DNA of 64,000 bases. Source: Myoxocephalus aenaeus. Taxonomy: Eukaryota; Chordata; Actinopteri; Perciformes; Cottidae. The stretch is taken from NCBI GenBank assembly GCA_038501785.1, contig JBAMJR010000097.1:4547001-4611000 (forward strand), given 5' to 3'. This document shows, piece by piece, positions 25,785 through 37,330 of the stretch (position 1 is the first letter of the stretch; each line of letters begins with the position of its first letter). A program made the position numbers and the translations under genes. Under the pieces are notes generated by a model. It searched no databases and was not told the origin of the DNA. It saw nothing but the letters and a program-made list of their open reading frames with translations.

Positions 25785-25873
25785 GCTGTCAGTGGAGATG
25801 ACGACCATCGCATCTTTCTCTTCAGGCTGCTCCTGCTGTCACAGGCCCTAATCCCGTGCTGCAGGGATGACAG
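25785..25873 (+). other. Possible unassigned exon (89 bp)
   Basis: A plus-strand acceptor ('gcaccatttccag') and a near-perfect donor ('gatgacag|gtgagtgg') enclose 29 open codons plus two bases. The translation includes AVSGDDDHRIFLF and LLLLSQALIPCC. A second good acceptor ('catctttctcttcag') lies inside. I do not recognise the protein, and no linked exon was found. A non-coding RNA exon or chance are equally possible. Confidence 0.2.
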
Positions 25874-27733
25874 GTGAGTGGTGCCAGAGCCCCTGGCCTG
25901 TGACTGGAAGCTCCGGGAGAATTTCACATGCACCCCTCTGTTGTCTCCCATCGATTCTGCCACTTCCCATTATTGTCAATCAGCGCGGCACAGTCTCCAC
26001 GGGAGGAGCTGTGCAGCAGGCGATTGCCAGGGTTTGGAGAGCAGCATGCTGCATTCCTGCTAGCCACTTCACCAGGGGCCCCATCTCAAGAGGCTGCCTG
26101 GGCAGGATGCCACAGCTAAAACTGAAACCTTTTGCTTTACAACACATAATGCACATGGTTGAGAAGCACAGAGGGGTGAAACCTCTGGAGCAGCGTTGTG
26201 TTGACAAAAGGAGCAGCTGAGGCCTGTGCTGCAAACACAGCTTCACAGGGCTGTCAGCAGGAAAAGCAATGCTGCTCTCTCAGACGTGACCGCCTTGTTA
26301 GAAAAACGACATAATAACAATGACAGGAATAATGGAACAGAAGTGAAGCACTTTTCTGGAGGTTATGGAAGGTTTGGGAGGTGGCTGCTCCATAAGTGAG
26401 CTTGCAGTGTGGCCACGTCCCCCGGTGGCTCCTGACCCTGAGTGGGGGGCCGGCGTGCTGCCGTGCAGGCGTTCTGGTCAGGCAAGCCAACCATGCGGCG
26501 GCTATATGCCCTGGAGATTGATGGGAGTTGTGCCCTCCTTCCCTGCGCTGTAAAAGATTATCCGCTCACCCGCTGGAAACAAAGCTGTGATGGAAATTCG
26601 TCTCGCATCATCAGCAACAAAATATCTACACGGTGAAGCGGGAGTCTCTCATTTTTCATGGGCTATATATTAAATAAAAAAAGGCATTAGAGAAAAAGGG
26701 AAGGGGGTGGTCTGAGTGATAGCACTAGTTAGTATTTTTTTTTTTTAAATGGGCCACTTGAATCAGGGAGATTATACGGTTTTTATTGGCTGTCAGGAAA
26801 CACAACTTTCTGCGTACTTCACCCGCTGAAGCTCGTAATGCTCTGATTAGAATGCCAGCAGAAATGAAAAGGGATGGTGCTGGTGTAAAGACAGGGGAAG
26901 AGAAGCAGGACAAGTACAGATGCCCTGGAATCTGCTCCCCCTCAAATACACAAGAGGACCAACACATGCACACCGATAAAGCACACAGTGTGAATGAACA
27001 GGCTGCACACACGCTTCAGACAGAATTTATACTCCGAGTTTCACAGTCAGATCTGATGTCACAGACTGAGCCGTGCCTATTCTGAACTGGATACATGGGA
27101 CACATCAAATAGAGCGTTATCTCTCACTAAGTGAATATTGCATTCAGCTGATATGTGATATTTGAATTTCCCATTAGGGTGGAATGTGTGTCGGCGTGAA
27201 AAAGCTCAGTGATGCTTGCTCATTTCAGAACAGGCAGTGAATGGAAACCTTGCTTCACAGTTGCAGCGTGTCATGGTGGTGATAAGGATGAAGTGATGGA
27301 GGGGGGCTCCTGAGGGGGTGACTGGTAAGAAAACTGACTGCTGTTGCTCACACGGTCACCTACACAGGAGCTCACAGTCAGTTTGAAGGCTAACTATCAT
27401 TTACCCAAACTCAACCTGATCACTGTGATCGTCTCCAGCAGATGGAAAACGGTCATTATATTGGCTTGAAACACTCCAGTCCATTCACGTCTGTCAATTT
27501 GTCCAAACTCGTCTTTCAATTCCCCATCGCGGAGAGAGAATAAGAGAGGGTAACGTCAAACTCCCAAACATGACAGAGCTGGCTCTTTCTGACTTGAGGA
27601 AGCCATTGATTTTTCCTCCATTTCGCCATCAATCTGGTGGAGAAGAGGTGGCTGTGGGTGCTCAGACAGCTGATGATGTGATTTGTAACCGTGGACCACC
27701 AGTGAGCGGAAAGAATTGCCTGACTCTCGACAC

Positions 27734-27741
27734 GTGGCATC
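27734..27741. repeat. Left target-site duplication GTGGCATC
   Basis: The 8 bp GTGGCATC is repeated exactly at 29242-29249, directly flanking the element at 27742-29241. Eight base pairs is the diagnostic hAT duplication length. Confidence 0.95.
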
Positions 27742-28261
27742 CAGTGGCGGCTGGTGACATTTTTTTGTGGGGGGGCGCAGTTGGGCGGCGCGGTTTAAAT
27801 AGCACTCCACAATGAGAAGAAAAGAGGTTTGGAGTAGAATATTCTAAAAAACAAAGCTTTATTTCAAGAAAACACAATGCTCAACACTGTCCAATAACAA
27901 CTATCAACAAACTAACTTTGGGCATGAGAGGTTCAGAGCAGAATGGTTTAAGAAACATTCAATGTGGTGGCCAGAGCAACTTCAGGGAATACATTGACGT
28001 AGCATTCAAACTGGGGGCCCTGCAGTAAGGTGGCACTGGTGAGGTGGTCTTTGAAGGCAAAGCGTTCCCTGGTGTGTCCAAGTATGGTGTCACAAACCTA
28101 CAGATAAATATATAGAGAGAGACAGAGACAGTAAGATAAGTTGTGGGAAAATATCTAATACAAACAGGCTTCATACTACAGACAAAAAACTATGTTTTGT
28201 GTGTCTTGATGGCTCAGCAACATAGACAAAAGGCCAGGAGCCACCTTGATGGCTGTAGCTA

Positions 28262-28262
<1 letters not shown>

Positions 28263-28321
<59 letters not shown>
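28263..28321. repeat. (CA)n microsatellite, 59 bp
   Basis: Uninterrupted CA run inside the 1500-bp hAT element. Confidence 0.95.
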
Positions 28322-28324
<3 letters not shown>

Positions 28325-28557
28325 GGGGGTTGAATTTGTATTTTAGATAAAGTTATAGCCTGATATGACATCCACCCAAATCTAGCAATGTCCAACATGT
28401 GTTCTGCTGTGGGAAAGATAAAACATTAAACTCTAACACAGGCATCTGCTGATTTTGACACTCACTTCTGCAGCAATCCTTCAAGCTCATCTTCCTTCAC
28501 AGCCGGCGCTTCCTCGGCTGCTCAGAGCCACTGCTTTGCTCCACACTGAGGCTCCAG

Positions 28558-28728
28558 CTAGCAGCTCCGGTTAGCATGTAGCTTGGTGCATGTAGCTTCA
28601 CTGCTTTGCTGCTGAATATTTAAATCCGGACGTTCGGGTCCCAACTCTTTCAGCCTCTTCTTGTCAACATCTGATCGTGGATTGAAAGGTGTTTCGCGGA
28701 GAGATACCACAGAGTTTTCAGTCGCCAT
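28558..28728 (-). pseudogene. hAT transposase N-terminus (truncated)
   Basis: An ATG at 28728 opens 56 codons on the minus strand before a TAG at 28560-28558. The frame begins MATENSVVSLRETPF and contains KRLKELGPERPDLNIQQQ. The 'LKELG..RPDL.I.QQ' pattern is characteristic of hAT transposases of the TTF zinc-finger/ZMYM1-like group, just ahead of the zinc finger. The following residues lose similarity. Beyond the stop, another frame reads EEAPAVKEDELEGLLQ up to a donor-like 'cagaa|gtgagtg', so an ancestral exon may have been disrupted by a frame change. Family membership is inferred from the motif. Confidence 0.5.
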
Positions 28729-29769
28729 ACTAACATAATCAAAGTCTCTGCTAGCTGTGTTGCTCGCGTAGCTACGTGGGAGCTATATGGGATGTGAGGG
28801 AATGATAAAGGTCTCTGATTGGACGAATAGTCCAACCACGTTGCAATAAGAAACGATGTCATTGGCTAGGGCGCAGATTCGTGCGCCCGAAGATTCACGT
28901 TTCATCCGCCAATGAGAAGCTGTCCTTGCCGTCACGAGGGTGAAATGTTTGTTAGCTTTCCATAGACACACATTGGGCCGGCGCCCCGAGAGGGGAGGGG
29001 CTTTTCTCAGTAATGATGAATGGCGATATATTATATTTAACTTAAGTGGTTGTTGACAGGGGCTTACGGTCTCCCACACACATTTAGCGCGTCAACACGG
29101 TATATTTCTTATTTAAATTATTTGATACATAATGTTTTTTGACAGTATATATTATATTTTTTTCTTCTTCTTTTTTTTTTTTCATCGCAAAACTTTAGGA
29201 GGGGCGGCGCCCTAGCGCCCTCTATTGACGCACCGCCACTGGTGGCATCGTGACCACCGTCTTCAGCATTCAGTCGCAAGATTAACAGCGGGGATCTACT
29301 GATGATCTCCATCTGCCGAGGGAGTAATTTCTCCATCAGCCACACTGCAGCCACACTAACATTTGTATTGAACAGGGCCAAATCTGGTGGGGCCTGTGTC
29401 ACTTCATTCAAACAAGTCAAATTGCTTGTTTTGTCCGACCAAACCTCCAAAACACAGAGATACTCAATTTCCAATGATATAAAAAAGAGAAAAGCAGCAA
29501 ATTCTTGCATTTTAGGTGGGTCATGTTTTGCACCCTTGCAGCAGCTCTATGGACGGCAATGTTAGACTGTCGTCCATGTGTCCATCTCTTTGGTCAGACT
29601 GAAATATCTTCAATACTGGATTGTATTCAATACAAATATCATAAAAAGTTGGACGTGAGAATATCATCATAAATGTATTATTTGGGGCTCTGAAAGTTTG
29701 GAGATATTTACGACTCCAACAGTCTGAAGCAAGGATTACACACACAACATTGTTTTGATTTCTCCAAGG

Positions 29770-30400
29770 CAGTGTGATTATAAACGATTCTATATGACAT
29801 GGGATAATGTGTGTAAAGAGTACTACTTAGTTTTTGGTATGACTCTGTCAATGCAAGCTGTACCCAGATCTTCTCAGAATTCATATCTGTGTTGCAAGTA
29901 AGGACAACTGAGATAATCGTTTTATTGTTCACCCAAATAAAGATTGACCTGAAATACAGATTTTCTGCATCAAATTGTCGTTTTCAATAGGATCCTTACA
30001 GAGACACACACTGGGTAAATTAAGAAATAATACATGTTATTTTCCTTTACCCTGTGTGCTGCACTAAGGGGTCATATAGAACAAGACACATGTAATATGT
30101 ATTTGTTTTCCTTTACTATAAGCAAGTTATGATCTTCCGTACTACAATTAAAGTCCACACGTTAAACTGTAAAAAGTGGTGTTATTAGAAGTGATTCTGT
30201 ATCACATGAGATTTACTTTATACAGCTAAGTGACTGCGTGACTACTTTACGTTTTTGGCATGAATGTGTATTCAAGCTATACCAAGATATTGCACCAAAA
30301 TCACATTTGTGCAGGAATACACTTATATATTCAAGAAAGACAACAGAGTTTGTTCTATTTTTCATCCAATTGAAGAGTGATATGTAGTATATGTTTTCTA
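29770..30400. repeat. Diverged tandem duplication, about 408-bp period
   Basis: Sequence at 29770-29960 ('aacgattctatatgacat', 'gtttttggtatgactctgt', 'gcaagctgtacccagat', 'caagtaaggacaactgag') recurs in order at 30178-30375 ('agtgattctgtatcacat', 'gtttttggcatgaatgtgt', 'tcaagctataccaagat', 'caagaaagacaacagag'). The copies are substantially diverged and non-coding. Confidence 0.6.
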
Positions 30401-30429
30401 CATTAAAAATGTTTATTAATGTTCGGATG

Positions 30430-31215
30430 AAGTCATGGATAAAAAAGCGATAGAATAGTATCTCGAAAAAATCATAACTTAGTATATCTTAAAAATGTCA
30501 TAAAAAAGACATTGAATTGTATGTAGGAAAAGAATTATCAAAAAAGTATGCCATGATAATGTTATCAAAATGTCATAGTATATTGTGTCATAAAAATGTA
30601 AAAATACAAATTGGATGCCATACATATGCCATAAAAAAAATTAATATTATAGTAGGTCATTATTTTATTCATTAATTATAATAATATGGTATAGTATGTT
30701 GATAATAGTATAGCATGTCATAACATGTCCAACAATAGTGTGTAATAAAAATGTCTCAGTATAGTATGTCATAAACAGTGTATCATCGTATACTGTGCAA
30801 TGCAAATATCTTGAACATTTTTATAGTAGGCCATAAAAAAAGTCATAAAATGTCGTCCTATAAAATAACAATTGTCATAAAAAACATCATACTATTGTTT
30901 GTGCAGAAACATGTAATAGAAAGTCAGAGGATGGTATGCCATAAACAATTACATTGTATATTACTTCACAAAAAAGATAGCATGTTATAGTCCTATGCAG
31001 TAAGTCATATTATAGTATGACATCAAATGTTATATAGTACAGTGTGTCAAAAATGTCATGGCAGAATACGCCATAAAAGGTTCTGGAATATATAGTATGT
31101 CATAAAACTTGTCATAGTATAGTATGTCATCAAAATGTCAAAGAAGAAATAGTTTGTCACAAAAAAAGTATGCCATAAAAATGTCATTTAAAGCTGTAGT
31201 ATAGAACGCCATAAA
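30430..31215. repeat. Degenerate AT-rich repeat field
   Basis: Nearly 800 bp consist of loosely repeated 'atagtatgtcataaaa' and 'aaaaatgtcatagtat' motifs, in units of very roughly 20-27 bp (for example near 30570, 30740, 31090 and 31130). No unit is perfectly conserved, so this is an old minisatellite-like array. Short reading frames in it are not genes. Confidence 0.75.
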
Positions 31216-33619
31216 ATATTACACAATGTCTCACAATATTCAGAAGCAGTGATTGGCAATACAAATCTTTGATCGTAGGCTTCCTTAACATCAATGCTAA
31301 TAAAAAGATCAATTAGTGCAAAGTTAAAATATAGGGATAAAATATTTCAAATGAAAACTAAAATAAACTAAAGACCAACCAGACCAAATTGGCTCCTTCC
31401 TCACTGCAGGTGCCCTTGCTCGGACTACACCCATCTTTGAAACCGTCCGCCATTTTCATCTCAACTGCACACCTTTGATGTTTCTTGCCTATCATGCACT
31501 GATGCTGTGATGCTTTCGGCATGACAAAATCTGTCTACAGACAAAGAAACAGACAAGACGGACAAAAGAATCAACACATGGGAAAGTACTCAAAACCACT
31601 TCTGTGGTCATTTCCCGCTACAAAGTCTCGGACACATGATGACACGCATCCCGGTGCACAGTGGTTATGATGTGTACAATGTAACTACGACAATCACGTT
31701 CGATACCAACCGGCACTTACAGCACTAACTCTCTCCCAGTGTTTCCTGTCTCTATACCAAATAAAAGAAGAATATGCACATATAAGTGAGTAAATAAGTA
31801 TAACCTTAGTCTCAAGACACATCTTCACAATCATGTTCATTCATTTATTGCACATATAGTATAGTTCAGTACTTGGAAAAAAAATGTATACTTTTTTTAA
31901 TGAATACTTGACATGGAATAATGATCATAACATCACAGATTACATGAAGGCATTACATTACATCATCTTTCATTTTAAACACACAAATGACATAAGTAGA
32001 AATACAACTTCTTAAAACAGCTTCTAATCCATAATATTGTTCATACAGAGTTTATTCAAAAGCAGAGTATCCACTTCATACTGACACCTATTTTGACACA
32101 ACGTCGTCATAGAAAACCTACTGCATAAACACTGCACTGCAGGTTTGATTGAATGTTGTCTTTGTAATGTCTCTCTCACATCGAGTGACACGGTGCAGGA
32201 ACTCTAAGGGAGGAGTAATCCTCTTTAGATCATTTGCAAAGCAATTACGCTATCCTGCTATTAAATATAAAGATAACACCCTATGAGATAAGATGCTATT
32301 TGTACTACGTATCAAATATGGATAGCTGCCTAAGAGCCCTGATATCAGGGAGATATTTTAAAAACCTTGTAAATGAAATTTAAAAAAAAAACACGACAGT
32401 AAAAAATTATAGAGACATATCTACTGTACTATCTATCATGAAATTGATTTAATGAATTTAATGTCCTCAAACCTAAATCCTCAATTAATGGGCCTATAAT
32501 TATGCATCACATCATAAATAATACACATTTTATACAGTGCAATCACTTACAATACATGGATTCATGGATAATATCAGGTTTGACATTCCACTGAACAAGG
32601 CAAATACATAAATACTTTTAGCTGCCAAGAAAACACGAGATAATGTTCAATAAATGGATCACTGCTAATGGATTTCATTGTGAGAAGGGTGCCCAGATCA
32701 AACCGCATCACTTCAAGTGACTTGAACTACAGTGACTCGCAACATGCATTTGTCAGCAGGAACCAGAGAGCCTCTTTTGCATGTGTTTTTTTTTTATCAT
32801 TACTACACACTACACAGCAAGAACAAACGCCACTGACAAGAAAGGAGCCACAAAAAAAAGCAAATTCCCCCACTGACCTATGACCCAGGGGGCCAAGGGG
32901 CTGCATGCATACAGAGGAAGTTCAAACAGAGTTTATGACTGCATTATCTCTCCTCTTCCTCATCACCTCGCCACCCATCAGTGGACACTAGAAGCCACTA
33001 CGCTGAAGCAGACAGACCCGGCATCACTCATTCACTCGCCTCCTAGGTGCCTTTGTCAGGTGATTGCTGGCGGAAAAAGGAAAACAGATCAATACATCTC
33101 CCATGGGCCTGACAGGTAATCTTTACCTGGGATGAAATATGAGTGGTACCAGCCTGCTGGATTCCTTAACTGTAACAGGGCAATTGACTGGCGGCACGGA
33201 AGCCATCCCCCCACTTCCTGGCCATTGGAAACACATTTTAGGGCATACAGTCTGGCTGAGATGTCATTATGGTGACTGCTAATTACCAGAGAGGCCGGAG
33301 AGGTGTTTCCCCTCCTGCTACTAATGGAACTGTATCTGAACTGATGCGTTTTCCTTACCTGTCAATGCCTTGGCACCAAAACACACACTGACGGATAGGG
33401 CAACAGCGAGAAGCTCTCCTTAAAACACTACACAGTCAATTCTTGTCAACGTATCCAGGGGCATATGTCTTGAAGAAGCCACCAATGTATTTATCAAAAG
33501 CTTCTTTTTTTTTTAAATTATGAACTTATTCAGTCTGGACCATGTTTACCTTGTGTGGGAAGAACCCGCGGTGCTGCTGGACTCTGTGGTGCAGCAGCGG
33601 ACCCAGCAGTGCTAGCCAT

Positions 33620-33652
<33 letters not shown>

Positions 33653-36369
33653 GGGGGCGGCTGCCTCATTTTGACTGATTCCTGTGGCAGGAAGTCGTGT
33701 GTGAGGCATCCATTTAGATGAGTGTGCACACACAGCATTTATAAATGTCATCCCTGGCCAACATGATCACATAAAGCCTTCTCAGATGGATTATTGCAGA
33801 CGTATAACTCACGTTAATTGGCAAATCTCATTCTACTAAATGCGATTCTTCTCTTCAATAAGGCTTTAAAGTTTCTGAAAAAGACATGCAGAATGTAGCT
33901 GGTGATAACGCAGTTCATTTCACTGTTTTGTAATTATTATTATTTTTTTTAAAGTGCAAACCGATGCCTTTTGGTGCATGGAAGATTTCAGATAAGGTTT
34001 TAAAAAAATATATGTCGAAAATGTCACTGTAAAATACGTTTTCAAGACGCTCTCCAGCAGAGATTTTGTATGAGTCTGTATGCCTTTGTATTTAAAAGAC
34101 AGTTGTTACCTATGTGGTTTAGGTCAAGCAAAATGCATTTTTCTGAACGTATACTGCTTGTTTACCAGATTGGCGAGAAGTGCTGCGTTTGATCTCACTG
34201 TATGCTACCATTGATCTTTTAATGCATCTGATGCCAAGGGAGGCGGGGAAATGTATACCCCAAGGGTAGATGAAAATACATTGTGTGACTCTCCTGTCCC
34301 GTCTCCAACAGCTCCTCCAACCGCTTTCTGTTGGCTCTCTGCACAGCCCCAAAAGCAACTAATCCACCACTGCTGAAAAACAGGCTGTTCAAACACATTT
34401 GCAGCTGGCCTTGAACTTAAATACATTTGGGGAAATTTGAATATGGAAGGTAGGCTGAAGGGAACAGAGGCAGCCCTCCAAGGACCGCGACTACACTCCC
34501 TCTGTGTTGTGCTAATGAGCACCTTTGTACAAACTGTAGCTTTTCAAACCCATGCTAATAGGAGGCCTGTACTTTGTGTGGCTCTCTACCGGTGGTCGCC
34601 TTTCTGAACCCTGGAGCCGCATGCGGTGGCTACACATTCTGATGCTCTCCTGTCTCCGCACGCTCGCGCTGCCTGCACAGCCATTGCTGGCTGCCGTAAA
34701 AATTAAGCGATCCAGCCTCACGATCCTCCCAGTATTCCCGCTGACAAACGCTGCGCTACTAGAGTGTACATAATTGTTGGATTGTGTGGTAGCAGGTGGC
34801 CTGGAGACCGTGTGTGGAAACAGGAGGAGCCGTCCAGTCTCGAGTCAAACAAGCAGCCTCTTGAAGCTGTTTTTGAGGAGATGGCAGAGGGCTTAACAAG
34901 GCTTGATTGCATTAACATTTGTCATGCTTATTTTACTACTGGAAAGACTGGATCTAGCAGTAACATGCTGATTTGAGGAGTAATTATGTGCTTTGTGGGG
35001 GTTTTGTCATAAAGTTTGTGCAGCAAGAGGTGTTTTGGCCTTTTAGATTCTCTGGAACAATAGCTTTTCCTTTGTCACTTAGGTGGGCTTGTCCGGCCCT
35101 ATTCAAGTTCCTCGTGGTCCCTCTGGAGAAAAGATAAACTCTGTGAACCTGGAGAACTTGGTCCCACAGCCTCTAGGGTTGAGGTGTTGCTGGCTCCCTG
35201 TGGCTCTTCTCTCCGGTGATCCTTATGAAATGGGTTGCTAGCTGTAGAGAAATAGATATATTATGCACGTGTAACACAGCATTGAGAACAAACAGTGAAA
35301 GATAATCACACAAATCACATTTTCTTTGACTGTTTCAATGGACAGCCTCTCAAATAAAAATTTAATTTAGTCCACCACTCATGGATCACTCGCTTGCGTT
35401 TTAGGTATATTAAAATACAACTTTGAAGCAATCCTCTTCAAATAGGTTAAATATTAATGAGGTTTTGGTCAAGTGAGCCAAATCCAATTTGGCCCCATAT
35501 GACTTGTGGACATGGTTATTAAAAGGCCAATCTGTGCTGCTTCTATGGCTTAACTCCCCACCCCCCTTCAGTTATGCAGTGTAAGAAGCTGTATGTTTTT
35601 AACTTCATTCATCAAACGTTCTCATCTCACTGACTAGCTTTTCTTTTTAAAGATCCTCTTTCTCTTGATCTCGCTCACCTTTAAAGCGTTTTCTCGCTGA
35701 GAGTGAAAGGAAATATCCGAAAGAGAAAAGAGGCCAATTTTTGCAGAAGACAGAGGGACTCCAAAACAATTGCGCTCCCTAACATGCTTGATAAATAAAT
35801 CTTTCCTGATCTCCCCAAAAAAAGTTAGTGGCGGTCACACAAGACATTTGCGAGGCAGTCCCAGAGCAGAGGACAAGGGAACTAGAAGTGACATTGTGGC
35901 TCTGGGCTGTCTCAAAGGATTAGGCATTACAGCATTCACTGGCATGTGCTTTTGCTCCTTCCCATTATATCTGCTTGTGCCTCTTTCCAGATGACTTCTT
36001 CCCCAAACTGATCCGGCGGGCAAGATAATTGATTAATATTTCTTGAGGGAACGATGACTAACCGTTGCCGAGTTTCAACCCAAACACTCAGGTTAAACAT
36101 AGTCAAAGGCTTGGATCAAAATTTCAGGGGTTTTCATATTTGACAGATACACACAAATTGCTGGGAACATTTAGTTTGTGAATGTGTTAACATGCACAGG
36201 GCATATCAAATACACGCCGCTATCCTAGGTCAAGGTCACAGTCAGGATAAGCTGTTTATACACATTTTAACATTGTAATCAAGATAAGCAGATATTTCAA
36301 ACGTAACATTTAACATCACACATCAAGGTGGCAATCGCTGTACCAGTAAGTGTCTCATGTTTAGCTCAT
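31216..36369. other. Gene-free stretch
   Basis: No gene was recognised. A GT microsatellite is at 33622-33651. Minus-strand donor 'cattgacag|gtaagg' near 33358 with acceptor 'ctatccgtcag' encloses only 29 bp. Some segments (32.9-33.4 kb, 34.2-34.9 kb) are GC-richer and may be conserved non-coding DNA. Confidence 0.5.
33622..33651. repeat. (GT)n microsatellite
   Basis: Uninterrupted GT run of 30 bp. Confidence 0.95.
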
Positions 36370-36682
36370 TGTGATTTGGAATTACTCAAATCCTTTACTT
36401 TAGTAAAAAGTAGCAATACAAACATTTAACATTACAAGTAAATCAAATCAATATAATCCATTGTACTTCACTAATTCTATTGAAGTATTACAAACTAAAT
36501 GTATTATTCATTTTGTATTATTAGATTGTTAAAAATGATCAAAGCATAACTAGGATTTTATTGTTTTTTACAAATAGAGGTACAAAGTAGCAAAAAATGG
36601 AAATACTAAGTAATGCACAAGTAGTTAAAAATTGTGCTGGTACAGTACTTGGGTAAATGTACTTAGTTACTTTCCACCACTG
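36370..36682. mobile_element. Non-autonomous hAT element, right end intact
   Basis: It ends 'gtacttagttactttccaccactg' in two parts: 'gtacttagttac' then 'tttccaccactg', the canonical terminus CAGTGGTGGAAAGTAAC read inverted. The body has 'ggtaaatgtacttag', 'aaagtagcaaaaaatgg' and 'tttagtaaaaagtagcaat' steps. The left terminus is degraded, and no target duplication was found. Confidence 0.65.
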
Positions 36683-37150
36683 GTTACATGTAGGTTGTAG
36701 GTAAATAACATAAAGCATTCACTTACAACAACTCATTATGATATACTCAGTATATTTTTAAACTAATGTGTACAATACAAGATATTTGGAAATGCTGAAT
36801 CAACAGCTTAAATAAAAGATACTTTCATTTGTCCAGATTAGCGACACTTACACTCAACTGGTTTTACATCAAGGTCGATAAAAACATTACAACGCAATGG
36901 TTTTCTGTCAATGGGAGAATTACAGTACATGCATTTATTGTGGGTGATAATGGGAGGTTGAATGGAACCATCTTACCATCTTAATAAGCTCTCATGTGAT
37001 GCTCTCTAAAAACAATCATTACAGACCTTCCTGAAGCACTCCCCTTCCCCGTGTTTATTAATCAGCTAATTACACATTGACAGTAATGGACCTGCTGATT
37101 CCCACACTTAAATGAACAGGGCTGAATAGCTCTTTAATGATTAGCCTTTG

Positions 37151-37330
<180 letters not shown>

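Larger units (their letters stand above)
21431..27733. other. Gene-free stretch
   Basis: No gene was recognised. GC-richer segments occur at 21.6-21.9 kb and 22.3-22.9 kb. An exon-like segment at 25785-25873 is listed separately. Microsatellites are listed separately. Confidence 0.5.
27742..29241 (-). mobile_element. hAT element, 1500 bp, non-autonomous
   Basis: The ends are CAGTGGCGG and CCGCCACTG. The subterminal sequences are GC-rich with 'gggcgc' and 'gcgccc' motifs, and perfect 8-bp duplications GTGGCATC flank both sides. The interior contains a long CA array and, on the minus strand, the start of a transposase gene (28558-28728) that soon hits a stop. The catalytic and dimerisation parts are missing, so this is an internally deleted derivative. 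The intact target duplication suggests a fairly recent insertion. Confidence 0.9.
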
